A stretch of DNA of 64,000 nt from Aselliscus stoliczkanus (taxonomy: Eukaryota; Chordata; Mammalia; Chiroptera; Hipposideridae), in the NCBI GenBank assembly GCA_033961575.1, contig CM066732.1, positions 73,632,687 through 73,696,686 of the forward strand, given 5' to 3'. The position numbers and the translations under genes were made by a program. Each line of letters opens with the position of its first letter. Within the stretch, counting starts at the first letter, position 1. Shown piece by piece: positions 1 through 11,689 of this stretch. The notes below the pieces were generated by a model that was not told where the DNA came from, did no database searches, and saw only the letters and a program-made list of their open reading frames with translations.

Positions 1-1870
1 TTGGTCTAGGTGTGATTATTATAAATAGTGTATACTATTTTTTCCGGTCTAACAATATTTGTCTTTTAACTGGGACATTTGATCATCTAACTGCTAATGT
101 AATTATCAATAAATTTGGGCTTAAGTATCTAACCTTATTATTTGTTTTCTATTTGTCCCACTAGTTCCATTACTTTTTTCTTTTTACATCACCTTTGATT
201 GCTATCTTTCCTATTGATTCTTTTATTGTCATCCCATTTCCATTCCTAAGTTTGGGTGTTACATATTCCTTTACATTCTTTTAAAGGTTACCCCAGAAAT
301 CACAAGATATAAGACTAAATAATCAAAAATCTAACATTAATACTCCTAGACAATGAGAGGATCTTAAAACCCTTTTACTCTCTTTACTTCCCATTTATTT
401 CGTACTTTAAAAAAAAAAGTTTTCTTATTCATTTAAGTTTAAACCTCAAGGAAAATTAGTTTGTTACAATATACATGTATATTTGTCACTTTTGTTTTAT
501 GCTTCAATACTTCCAGTTGAGAGGTTCCATAATTATAGAATCATATTCATTTTGTTTAAACAACAACTCATGAAAGTTTCTTTTATACAAAGCTGAAAAT
601 GACTAATTCAATTTTTAGTTGTCTGAAAATGTATTTATCTCATATTCATTGTTGGAGAACATCCATGCTGGGTATTTAATTCTAAATTGCCAGTTATTTC
701 CTTTTAGCACATGAAAGCATTCCACAGACCTGTAGAGAAGACATCTCTAAGTCTAATTGCTGCTCATTCACAAGTAATCTTTTTCCTTTGGCTGGCTACT
801 TATTGTCTCTTTGATGTTAGAATTCTTCTATTTCATTATGATCATTCTGATGTGATATGGTATGTATTTCTTTTTTTATCCTTTCATCTGTTTTAAAAAA
901 ATCTCATTTTCTGCTTTTACAATGGTTTTCCCGGTTTGTCTGTATTATTTCCTTTTGGGAACCCAATTAAATGTTTTTTGTATATTAAATGTTTTTTGTA
1001 CTACCTTACTCTAAATCTTTTTTTCATCTATCAGTGTTACATTATGGATAATTTTCAGATATATTCCAATTCATATGTCTTCCAGCTCACTAATTCTTTC
1101 TTCAGTTTTATATAATCTGATGTTTAACTTCTCCAAGAATGTATTACTTCAAACATTTTTTGTCTATTTTTGTTTGTTCTTGTTGTACTTGATGTGATTC
1201 TCTTTCAGATTTGCCTGGTGCATCCTAAACAACATTTGTGGTTTACTAATGGTTGTGATTCATATTCTATTTATTTAAATAATTATTGAAGCATTTCATA
1301 GTATCTATTCTATACTCTTTAGATAACTTTATTGTTTGGTGTATGTGCCTTCTTCTATTGGGTTTCCTGTGCCTGTTGTCTTTCTTCATAATGGTTTTCT
1401 CCCTTATGCGCTTACTTGATATTTGGTTGTGAATTCACACTTTCCTGATTATCATCTATGGGAATCCTGTTGGACTAAACCAGGGATGCCTTCCAGTAAG
1501 GAGAGCTTGTGTCTGTTTTATCAGGGAATCAAGGGAGACAATTCTTAGATAAAGTTCAAGAAGCCAGGATTAATGCTGGCCTTTCTGGCTCAGCTTCCTA
1601 GCCTTGCTATTGGTCTGAGGATTGTGATCCTAATTGAAGATCAAAGTACTTCTATAGATGTTTTGCCTTTGTACAGCTGGGGACCATCTGTTCGCTTATT
1701 AGTAGAGAGGGGTTATCTCCAATAGTAAAATCTTTGGAAGATTTCCTGTGTTTTTTTCTGAGTCTAGCAATGTATAAAATTTACTTTTGTCTATGACCTG
1801 GCAGGGTATCAGCAGAATGGTCCCTACAGTATTTACTTGCCACACTGTAGGAAGGAAAAGTCTATACTGA
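1..1870 (-). mobile_element. Antisense L1M (old LINE-1) fragment
   Basis: T-rich sequence that reads as the reverse strand of an old mammalian L1M-type LINE. Recognisable stretches lie at about 60-420, 690-890 and 1080-1140, and the order matches a second copy at 11690-13480. No long frame survives. The left edge is cut by the window. The subfamily assignment is from recognition and is tentative. Confidence 0.6.
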
Positions 1871-2497
1871 AATTTAACATATATTACACCACCAAAAATA
1901 GACCAAACTAGTTTTATAATTTAATGCTTAAAATTTTTACATTTTGTATATTAATTAGGCTTATTTATTCAGTAATTTTCTTGACTTGCTTTTAAATAGA
2001 AAGATACAAGAGAAGGTTTCAGATTGTTGTTTATAAGTCCTTCTCTGAAATAACTCACGGTGGGGCTATCTAATCAAAAATCTAAATGTATGAAAAGTAA
2101 CTAAAATTTTGGATATAGTCACCCTAACTATATTTTTCTCTTTTAACATTGCTCGACGGAAGTATGGAGATATAATGATTGGCTACATAACAATTTTGAT
2201 CAGATTGTTAAGAGCATCATGAAATACATTTCCAGCTCTATAGTAACTTGTGTGATAACATTAGTTTTTTTTTCTTTGCATCCTGCATTTAAAGAAGAGT
2301 CTCTATATTAAATACAATATAAATTAAAAAATAAAGCTATTTAAAACAGTTTAATGGTCCGAATCACTATAGTAGCTAGCACGGTTGAGTGATAAACTGT
2401 GTCATAAGCCTGCCACATCTGATCTCCAACTGTCACATATTCTAATTTAACATATAGTTTGAAGTTGTCATAGTCTCACTTTTTTTTTTAAGGGAGA

Positions 2498-2499
<2 letters not shown>
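1871..2499. other. Unassigned AT-rich intronic sequence
   Basis: No coding frame, TIR or SINE landmark is seen. A homopolymer T run near 2480 leads into the compound microsatellite. Confidence 0.4.
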
Positions 2500-2533
<34 letters not shown>

Positions 2534-2553
2534 ATCTATCTATCTATCTTCAT

Positions 2554-2631
<78 letters not shown>
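2500..2631. repeat. Compound microsatellite (TA)n(TCTA)n(CT)n(AT)n
   Basis: About 16 TA units (2500-2531), about 5 TCTA units (to 2549), about 17 CT units (2557-2590) and about 20 AT units (2591-2631) are adjacent. The AT blocks are self-complementary and flank a pure pyrimidine tract. Confidence 0.97.
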
Positions 2632-2634
<3 letters not shown>

Positions 2635-2744
2635 GTCTAATTGATAAAATGTTGCAAAGTGGAAATTGAAACACTCCCCATAACTGCATCTAAAAATGTA
2701 AACCCTCTAGGGGGAAAAAAAAATCCACAGGGTGAGAGAACCAC

Positions 2745-2865
2745 TTGTTAGGGAATGATTTACTTAAACCCTCTCAGTTTTTAAAGTTATAAATAAAAGT
2801 TAATGTCAGAACCAGAATCGAAATCTGAACCCAGGACCCTTGACTATCAGTTTAGTAAATAATCC
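2745..2865 (-). mobile_element. MIR SINE fragment
   Basis: The segment about 2810-2850 reads as the tRNA-derived end of MIR in reverse orientation, including the ctgaacccaggaccc block. It is heavily diverged, so the bounds are approximate. Confidence 0.5.
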
Positions 2866-2870
2866 TGAAT

Positions 2871-4164
2871 CTGTGTATTAGCTGCTTTGCTAACCTTTTC
2901 TCCAAATTTAAACATGCCATTATATCCTATTGTGTTGACTTCAGGGGTGATATTGTTTATTCCAATTTTAGCTCTTTCTCCATTCACTGTCATTTACTTT
3001 GAAATCTTCCCTTTGTATTTTTTATATCATAAAATATTTGTATGATACCATTTACTTTTTAAGTCCTAAGGAATTTAACATATTTGTGTTGAACCATTTC
3101 TTTGGCCATTAATTCAGATAGTGGAGGCTTTATCGTTTCCACTGAATGAAAACCTATTCTCAGAATATATGACCATGACCTTAAGTTTGTTGCTAGTTAG
3201 ATCCAGTTAGATATTAGGCCCCCAAGACTTCTTGATTCTATTTCTGAAAGTCATTTATATTGATAATGTATAAAACTACTGACCACCTCACTAGCTTCAC
3301 TAAACCTATCCATCATTTAATGATATATGCTTCTTTTAACATCCAGAAAACAGGTTAATCATGTAGTATTTATAGTCTTCAGAGACTACCTATGAAATTA
3401 TTCAATTTCTGTCTACCACAGCACTTGTTCGTGAGGTTGTTTCCTGAGGAAAAACAAAATTATATGCAAGAAAACACTTAAATCATTGACTGGAATGTGG
3501 GCTCCCCACAAAAATCCATTCTCCTTTCTCATGGCATGATACATTCCTTTCACTAAGCTTGCTTTCTCTGGTACTACCTAAGAACATGAGCACACAGAGA
3601 ATATTAAATTCTTATTTAAACTCAAGAAGCAAACATTTCCCAAAATGACAATATCTCCCTGCTTTACACTTGAGTAGTAAACATTTCTGTACATGCCAGT
3701 GCCCTTCTATTTAGAATTTTAGTCAGCAGTATTTTGTTTATTTGTTCAGGATCATGTATGTTTTTTCACTACATCTATAATACACTTCATCACCTGAACA
3801 CCTGCTGAACTAAACTTGTCTTGCCAGCAAAAAATTTTGAAATTATGCAATCTGCAATTCAGTCCATGGAAAGCACTTGGATAGAATTTCTTCTATACCT
3901 TTCAACATACCTAACAGCAATTAAAGAACTGCCTGCATAGAAGAAATATTGTCAACTGAAAAGTTAGTGAAGCGAGTTTAATCAAGTGAACTTGACTAAC
4001 ATTTTAACTAAGGATTTTATAGACACTTATGTTAAATGACTACCATGATAGTTTTCTATCAAGTTAACTTTAACATTAATATAAAGTGTTATGAATGTGG
4101 TAAAAGGAAAATCAGTATTATGTGATTTCTAATTAATAAAAATAAATTTTTCATTAATCAAAAA
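2871..4164. other. Unassigned intronic sequence
   Basis: About 1.3 kb without a recognisable gene, RNA or young repeat. Local composition is less T-biased than in the antisense L1M stretches. Nothing here supports a function. Confidence 0.4.

Positions 4165-4254
<90 letters not shown>
4165..4254. repeat. Compound microsatellite (GT)n(AT)n(AG)n
   Basis: About 12 GT units, 16 AT units and 17 AG units run directly together. Antisense translation gives an artefactual Ser-Leu/Tyr-Ile/Thr-His repeat peptide, which is not a gene. Confidence 0.97.
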
Positions 4255-4258
<4 letters not shown>

Positions 4259-5339
4259 AGGGAGAAAGAGACTATAATAAGGACAATGTAAAAGACTATG
4301 GAACAGGCTATTGAAAAATCAGCCATGATAACTAGAAAAATATATTCTTAAAGAAATATGGCATCTTACTAAGTTATATTTCACATGGAAACTTTTAAAA
4401 CAGGAGACAAGCAAAGTTTTAAATATATAAACATTAACATATAACTAGCAAATATTTATAATTGTGAAAAACATAAATGTAAATCTTTACAATCAAGATT
4501 ATATGAAAGATATTTTACTGAAATAGTTTATAATTAAGTGAGAGTACTCAAGAATCAAAATAAAAGAAATGTTAATTTATAAGTCTCATCTGTGAAACTA
4601 TTTTACTAAGGTTTCTAAGTCTAAGCCAGTAAATTTCCTATTCATTTATTACAAAAATCACTTAGAAATAACTGAAGTTATTTGAATTAAAGGCAAATTT
4701 CTAAAAAGACCAAAACACATTTTTTTTTTAAAGAGGAAAAAAAAAAAAAAGGCCAAGCAAGATTACATAAATAAGCTAAAAGTTTTCTTAAATACTTTAA
4801 TACAGGCATTAAAAAAAGCAACTAAAGTTTTAAGAGATGACAATTTAGTTTTCAACCGAAGGAAGAGGGCTTTCTAAACTGACTTCATTTCTATTAATCA
4901 ATATATATAGTGATTTAAACAAAAATTCTGTATATGAATGTGGAAGTTACTCAAGGTTTGTGTCTAAGCATGTGAAAGCATAAGAAAAGAGAATTCCCTG
5001 TTTCCTTTTGGATGCTGCAGACAAGGGCAACACAGCTCCGGGCACACTGCTGCGGATTTTAACTGTTGTATGGAACTACTCAAAATGCTTTTGATCCATT
5101 TTATCTTGCAAGTTAGCAAAGAAATGTTGCAATAAGAAACACCAACAAAGATCTGAAAAAGTTAAGCTCTGGATTACCATATTGTGTTCTCCTGCCATTC
5201 AATGCTCCATACAAAGGCAGTGGTGTTCAAAGTAAGAAAAAAAAAAAAGTGGAGGGAGAAAGAAAAAAAGAGAAACTGGTCTCAGAAAGAGCAAAGCACA
5301 AAGTAAATAATACTCTTCTACATCCCTTCTTTTTCACAG
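4255..5339. other. Unassigned intronic sequence
   Basis: AT-rich with scattered A runs near 4737 and 5238. From about 5020 the sequence becomes more balanced in composition, approaching the candidate regulatory block at 5340. No element boundaries are seen. Confidence 0.4.
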
Positions 5340-5660
5340 ATTGGATGTTAAAAGAGTTGCAGCAATTAGGCTTTTGTTAATTACCAGCTGTTGAAACAGA
5401 TGTGTTGACTATCCTTATTAGTCAACAGCTGGGTGAGAAGAACAATTGATGCTCCCTAAAACCAACAGCCAGCTGCTCCGCAGTAATTATCTCCAATTAA
5501 TAATACAGGTGATAAAGGCAAAAAGCTCCTATCTCTCTGCTTCAATAACTTTGGCAGTTTCAATAACTATGGCTTTATCATTACACAGTAATAGAGAATG
5601 CATTTATTACAATGAGGAAGGTTGTGTATTAGAGTTGTATTAACTCCATGGTAGTTTCCA
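5340..5660. promoter_or_regulatory. Candidate conserved noncoding element
   Basis: A non-repetitive block dense in transcription-factor-like words. It holds two CAGCTG E-boxes inside a perfect 11-bp inverted repeat (CCAGCTGTTGA at 5384-5394, TCAACAGCTGG at 5422-5432). Between the arms is TGTTGAC, and GTCAACA overlaps the right arm; both fit the forkhead consensus TRTTKAC in opposite orientations. AATTA-type homeodomain cores lie at 5379-5384 and about 5495-5505. An enhancer role is inference: known vertebrate enhancers show such clustering, but conservation cannot be tested here. A short frame across it (5446-5643) has no recognisable product. Confidence 0.35.
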
Positions 5661-7018
5661 TTATGCAATTTCTGGAGAAGGAATCAGACAAGGGCTAAAA
5701 GTAGAAGCAGACATTCTGTATATAGGCTTTTATTTATCATATTTCAAATGTCACTGCCAACTTACTTCTCTAGTACTAACAATAATAGCTAAGCACTTAA
5801 GTTCTTTGAAAAAGAGAAGCATAACTAAAATGTGTTCTTTTTGATTTCCAGGTGTTTTCCCTGATCATGTTTTATATTCAGTTCACTGAAGCAATATATT
5901 TCCTCTTGGTATGTCTAAATATCAGTGTCCTGTTCCCTAGCTTACATTTCCTAGGTGACTGGTAGAAGCAATTTTACCAAACCAAAAAAGAATTTATTTC
6001 ATAGCAGTAAACATATTATATGCATACAAAGAGATCAGCAGAACAAGCAAGCAAGTAGGAAAACAAAAAATAAAACCATATTTTATTTTGTAGACGCCAT
6101 CTTATGCTATATAATATTAAAGTTTCTAATTATGATGACGTTAAAAAAGAAATATCACAATGGAGCCTATTGATAAAATAGCAATCATTACATGTTTTAA
6201 AAAATTACTTTATTTCCTATTGTTAAATGTTCGTATTAGAATTTCACTTAAAAGAAATGTAAAACAAAGATTTAAACAAGCCAAGCATCGATCTCTATCC
6301 TATAAAGGAGGTGTCTACAAGAATTTACAACCATATCTATTCACTAATTAGAGAACACTTAAAGAGACTGCCTTTCTGAAAACAAGGATTAGAGCTGGAT
6401 GAATACACCCTTTTCACAAACCTTCCTCATGTCTCTGTTGGGTCATCATAAGCAGCTTGTTCTTCCAGCATTAAATAGAAAAGCCTGCCGATTATCAGTT
6501 CTGAATGCCTCAGTTAGGCATCAGGACGATTAATATGGACAGAAACTTTAAAGAACATGTAAATAAACCATTTCACGAGAAGAGGTTGTAATAAAAAAAC
6601 AGTGAACAAAAACTTTCTAAAGCAATATTATTTAGGTTGCCACTTGGACACTATGGTTTTCCAATACAAAAAATATTTGCTAAAAATCTCTTCCACATAC
6701 TACGTAATTACGGTTCCTAGTATGTGGATTTCAGCATTCATGTAATGACGAACAAGAGAGATAAGTTCATAACTAAAAAAAAAAATTGTCCACTTCAATG
6801 AAACAAACTTCCATGAGAATTTGTAGTATTTAAAATTCTAAAATGTGTAGGGAATCTCCTGATATATATGCAGCTAGCAAAATGTGTAAGTAGAGGAATA
6901 AACTGTTAGCTCTTAAGTTTTAAAATCTTTTTTTTAGGCCACAGAATTTACTCTCTGACGTCTCAATTCTAAGAAAAATCTAATTTCTCAGCGCAGTAGC
7001 AGTAAGAGCAAAAATCTT
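5661..7018. other. Unassigned intronic sequence
   Basis: AT-rich. Small frames at 5955-6351 are lysine-rich low-complexity translations with no family resemblance. No element ends are recognised. Confidence 0.4.
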
Positions 7019-7020
7019 CA

Positions 7021-7473
7021 GCCCTGACCCTGGAGCGGTGCTCCTCCCCTCCGCCCTGACCCTGGAGCGGTGCTCCTCCCCTCCGCCCTGACCCTGCAGC
7101 GGTGCTCCTCCCCTCCGCCCTGACCCTGCAGCGGTGCTCCTCCCCTCCGCCCTGACCCTGCAGCGGTGCTCCTCCCCTCCGCCCTGACCCTGCAGCGGTG
7201 CTCCTCCCCTCCGCCCTGACCCTGGAGCGGTACTCCTCCCCTCCGCCCTGACCCTGGACCGGTGCTCCTTCCCTCCGCCCTGACCCTGAAGCAATGCTCC
7301 TCCCCTCCGCCCTGACCCTGCAGCGGTGCTCCTCCCCTCCGCCCTGACCCTGCAGCGGTGCTCCTCCCCTCCGCCCTGACCCTGGAGCGGTGCTCCTTCC
7401 CTCTGCCCTGACCCTGGAGCGATGCTCCTTCCTTCCACTCTGACAGTGAAGCGGTACTCCTTCCTTCTGCCCT
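7021..7473. repeat. 32-bp GC-rich minisatellite, about 14 copies
   Basis: Tandem array of a 32-bp unit beginning GCCCTGACCCTGCAGCGG and ending CTCCTCCCCTCC. Fourteen full units run from 7021 to 7468, with a partial unit after. Inner units are nearly identical; the right-end units carry more changes (TTCC for CCCC, gaa for cag). The unit is not a multiple of three, so three units (96 bp) make a 32-residue period, and open minus-strand frames run through the array without coding meaning. It is a sharp GC-rich island in AT-rich DNA and is probably length-polymorphic. Confidence 0.97.
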
Positions 7474-9383
7474 ATGTAGGAATATTATAGAAAAGTCACA
7501 GGTGACACAGCAGCTGATCATGTTTCTCTCTTCTCCATGGAAAAGAACAGGCTGTGGTTACCATCTACCGTGTTTTGTTAAGCATGCAGGGCAGCCATGG
7601 CTACTCTAATCATATCCTAGGTGACCCAAACAGGGAAGGCAGAAGTGAAATCTCTTTTGAAGCCACGATTCCTAAGCTCTTTGCTATTTAAAAATAAGCC
7701 TAGAAATTTATATCTTTTCTACTCTGTAAAACAAACAAACACTAAAGGTAATTTGTTGTGAACATCTGACTGCTGCACATAATTCCTCTAGCAACTGCCT
7801 TTTCCTGAAATTAAAAAACACATAGGTATAACCCAGAGCAGTACTGAAGTATTCAGGGCTGCTTTCAACAGGGGATAATTGAGATATCTAATTTTCACGC
7901 CAATTTCAATTTAAGAATTTTACTGTATGATTGAGTTACCTGGGTAAACACCTGCATTTTCTCACCCCTAACATCTATTTTCACTGTTCAGCATGCCTTT
8001 CCTACCTTGCTCATTGGCAGTCGTGAGCTTCCTCCCCTGGTTAAGGCTTTCACATCCTCCCCTAAATACTGTTCTTTTTTCTATGCTTCACTTCACTTCG
8101 TGTATATATCAATTATAGCAATCATCTAATTATATCTGCATTTTTTTTTGTATATTTACCTCCACAATAGATGCAAATTTCTTTTCCTTTTTGTATTCCT
8201 AGCATACAGGCATATAAGCTGTCATGATACATTTTCAATGGATAAATATAAATATTAAAAAATAACATATCTTGCCTAGTAATTGTTGAAAAAGTAAATT
8301 TTTATAAAGCTATAATTTATTTAATCTAGGTTGACCCACCATGGATATCCCCATGAATAGGAAAATCTATTCTTTTAAATGAAATAATCAATTTGGCTCT
8401 ATTGAATTGCATATTCAAGACACTAATTCCAATTTTACATTACCTCATAACTGATACACCTAATTAATAAAGGAAAAACTTTAAATGCCAAAGTAAGACT
8501 TTAAAAAAGCCTCCTCTATCCTCATCTACCACCCCTACAGTTTCCTTGGAATAGTTAAAAACTGTAGTCCCATGCCATATTTTGGAATTTCTTGTATATA
8601 ACGCATTTTGAGAATTCTTTCTCAACTTATCATAATTAAAATTTAACTTATCACTGCTTTGAGACGTACTGGCTTCCACTGATTCTTATACATTGTCCTT
8701 CCCTCTTCTGAGGTCTGCTAGACTTTTTTTTTTGGCTGCAATACTTCAAGTAATTCCCCTAGAAATGATTAAAAGGTATTCTAACTTAGCCTGACTTGTT
8801 AAAAAACAAGAGTCTTTGGTTAGCGCTCTTGTATAAATGATATTTTGGTTAGTCATGGGATCCTTAAATTGCAGTCTTTTTCTACAAAATTTATAAACAC
8901 AGTTGCACTGTACTACTCTCCAGTTTCTCAACTGAGCAATTTAATGACAGTATGATGCTCTTTTCTTTGCAAATAATCAATTTCATACTGGAAAGGTGTA
9001 ATTTTTCTCTTCACCATTAAAATACACATATTTTACCCAGGTACGTCTACATACTTAACATATGTATATAACTTTACCTAGGTAAGTATGCAAGTTAAAA
9101 TTTTATTCTACTCAGTCCTTGATATGCGCTTTCAATTTGATACCTGAAATGAGTTTTTCTTCACTTCAAGTTTTCTTCTATTTCTTTGAATATGGTTCCA
9201 CTTAATCCACCCTTTTCACTTCTACAGTTACTCCTGTTTTTCACGTTAGATTTTCTTTGTCTATTATTTCCTTCCATTTGTTTGCGTTTTTGATTAGTGT
9301 TCATCGCTTTGTTCCCCCAGGTCACTAATTAGGCTTTGTGGCTGATCATTCTGTTATTCAAATCGCCTGTGACATCCTTTCTT
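7474..9383. other. Unassigned intronic sequence, possibly old L1 relics
   Basis: No gene. The T-rich part from about 8940 to 9360 has the texture of antisense L1M but no landmark I can name. Short minus-strand frames at 8464-8931 match nothing I recognise. Confidence 0.35.
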
Positions 9384-9796
9384 TCTTTTTTTAAAGATTT
9401 TATTGGGGAATTGGGGGAGGGGAACAGTGTTGGGGAACTGGGGGAGGGGAACAGTGTTGGGGAACTGGGGGAGGGGAACAGTCAAGTTGTTGTCCCTCAA
9501 TCTTAGTTGTGGAGGGCGCAGCAAGCTGAGCTCCAAGTCTAGTCGCGCCGTTCAGCTCCAGGTGTTGTGTTCAGTCTTAGTTGTGGGCAGGTGTAGCCAC
9601 CATCTTGAACAGAAACCTTGTTGTTAGGAGCACACCTTCTCACCAGCTGAGCCATCCTGCCACCTGTTGGCAGCTCAGCAGCAGTTCAGCTTGGATGTAG
9701 CATCACTGGCCCATGTGGGAATCAAACTGGTGAGCTTGCTGCTCAGAGCTCGCACTCTTGAGCAAGCGCTTAACCAACTGAGCCACTCGGCTGGCC
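9384..9796 (-). mobile_element. Long dimeric tRNA-derived SINE
   Basis: Read on the minus strand it starts with a GGCCAGCCGAGTGGCTCAG-type tRNA head, has a second tRNA-like module containing GCCAACAGGTGGCAGGATGG, and ends CCAATAAAATCTTTAAA. Direct repeats cctgtgacatccttt (left) and cctgtgacgtctttt (right) flank it as a diverged target-site duplication. The tail block is triplicated (9403-9483). Confidence 0.85.
9403..9483. repeat. Three tandem copies of a 27-bp SINE-tail unit
   Basis: Units at 9403-9429, 9430-9456 and 9457-9483 each begin ttggggaa and run through ggggaacagt. They differ at one to two bases. The same unit occurs once or in diverged twin form in the other SINEs here. Confidence 0.95.
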
Positions 9797-11689
9797 CTGT
9801 GACGTCTTTTTTAAAGACCAAAAATACTTCGGTGTATTTTGATCATTCCTTCAAAATAGCTCTTTGACTCTCCATAAAAAGTCTTCTTTCAAATACAATT
9901 TTTTTCTTCTTGCAATAAAATAGCCTCAGTTGGAGCCAACTATGTGATAGAATGTGGTCTTGCTGCATGAAGCAATCACATTCCCTGATTTACACATGGA
10001 CTCTCAAGCCTATTCACATCTGCGGGTATGGATAGGTTCGCTGAGCAAATTTGCAAACTGGCCTATTTGGAATAGCAGTGATGAGCAAGAGTGAGTAGTA
10101 AGTAGTTCCCTCACTAGGCAGATTGGCCAGTTTCTCTTAGGGCACAATCATTAACTGAACAGCTTCTTCCCAAGATAAGAGGACTTATTGAAGCTCAGGT
10201 GTTCAGGGCAAAAACAACCTTTTCCCCCATCACTTCTTTCCCTATTATTCATTCAAACTTTTAAAAGTTGTATTTGGTTTCCTTTTGTACAAGTAGCAAA
10301 TAGTCCTCCTTTGGGATCATAATGTTGACTCTATACGGAGTTAGTATTGGTCCTGCATATTCACTGTACTTTGTCATGTCCTCATCAATGAGCTCCAGTC
10401 TTGGTATTTTCAACTACCAGCCACACATCTACCTTAGGTACTCCATGAAATACTCTAAGCCTCCAAGTCAGTCTTCCTTACCTAACTACCCCTGCCCTAA
10501 TTAATTCTATTAAAATCTGTGAGATTACTTTTCTCCAAGTCTGATATTCTCAAGTTATTTTATCATGACTCTGGGATTAAAATCTTCAGAGTTTGCCTAA
10601 TTTCTATTTTACCAAGTATGATCTCCTTTGTTTCACTTTGAAGAGCACTTTGTACAGATCAGAGTTGTCCACGGGGTGGCCAACCATTTTTGGAAACTGC
10701 TCCACGAGATGTAAAAAGTCCTAGTCTTTGGCAACAGGTTGCAGAAGGCTGTGGGGAAGTACAAAGTCATATGGTGTTCCAAAAGAAAATACGGCTAAAA
10801 GTAATGCTGGTTTGAGTGTCTGATAGATACAGCATGGATTATCTGCCTCATGCAGTTGCTGTTTCTTTCCGGGGCTATTAAGGTTGGCAACAATGATTTG
10901 CCATTCAGTCATGGATCATTGGTTAAAGCACCACTCCTGATGAAGAGTCTTAAGTTCAACGTAAGTGCACTGCCAATGTCAGAGTTAAAAGTTCATCTTC
11001 GACTTTCTCTGTGAATGAACTGTTGTGCTTTGTATCAAGATAGTTTTAGTTTTTAATTTTTAATATTGTGACTATTATGACCATGCTTTCCAAGAGTTCA
11101 GATAATGAAAATGAGAATGACAATATCATGCTAGCATGGCCCAAACATCACCAAAAAGGGAAGGATACATACAACTTGATTAGGGAAATAAAATAACCAA
11201 AACAGAACATACTGAAAACTATGCCAAGAAGAATTTGGGGTTGGGCATGCTGGAGAAGGAAATGTAGAAAACACATATGGAAACTGAATCTCATATCTGA
11301 GATGAGATAGGTAAATATTTCCAAATCCATCAAAAGTATTTTTGTCTCCCAATAAAATTACACCAATAATAGCAGCTGCTGAACTACACTAGTGTGGGCA
11401 TATTATTTGGAACACACATTATTGGATTGTTTCCTTGATTGTTCAGTGAAACTGAGTAAAATTACATATTTTAACTCAGAGGTTGCAACTAACATGTCTT
11501 ATGGTTAAACAAAATTGGGAATTTTGATATGTGATGTTCTGGCCCCTTAGAGTGTAGAGCTGATTCTGTTAGCACTTAATAGCAATCACATTTTCTATAA
11601 GTGATGTGATGCCACAAAAACCATTCCCCCAACCTATTAGGTACTTTTATTTGAAAGAATTAGGTTGTTAATTGTATTGTTCAAATAAT
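9797..11689. other. Unassigned intronic sequence
   Basis: About 1.9 kb without recognised gene or young repeat. A minus-strand frame at 10721-10912 and two overlapping ones at 11131-11352 lack splice sites or familiar domains. Confidence 0.35.

Noticed and set aside
4129..4326. Minus-strand frame with Ser-Leu and Tyr-Ile runs
   Set aside because: Translation of a GT/AT/AG microsatellite.
7021..7473. Possible CRISPR array
   Set aside because: Units are directly abutting with no unique spacers, and the host is a mammal. It is a minisatellite.
6980..7521. Two long overlapping minus-strand frames (152 and 167 residues) with a Gly/Arg-rich repeat
   Set aside because: They are translations of a 32-bp minisatellite that has no stop in those frames; there is no start context, splice site or related protein.
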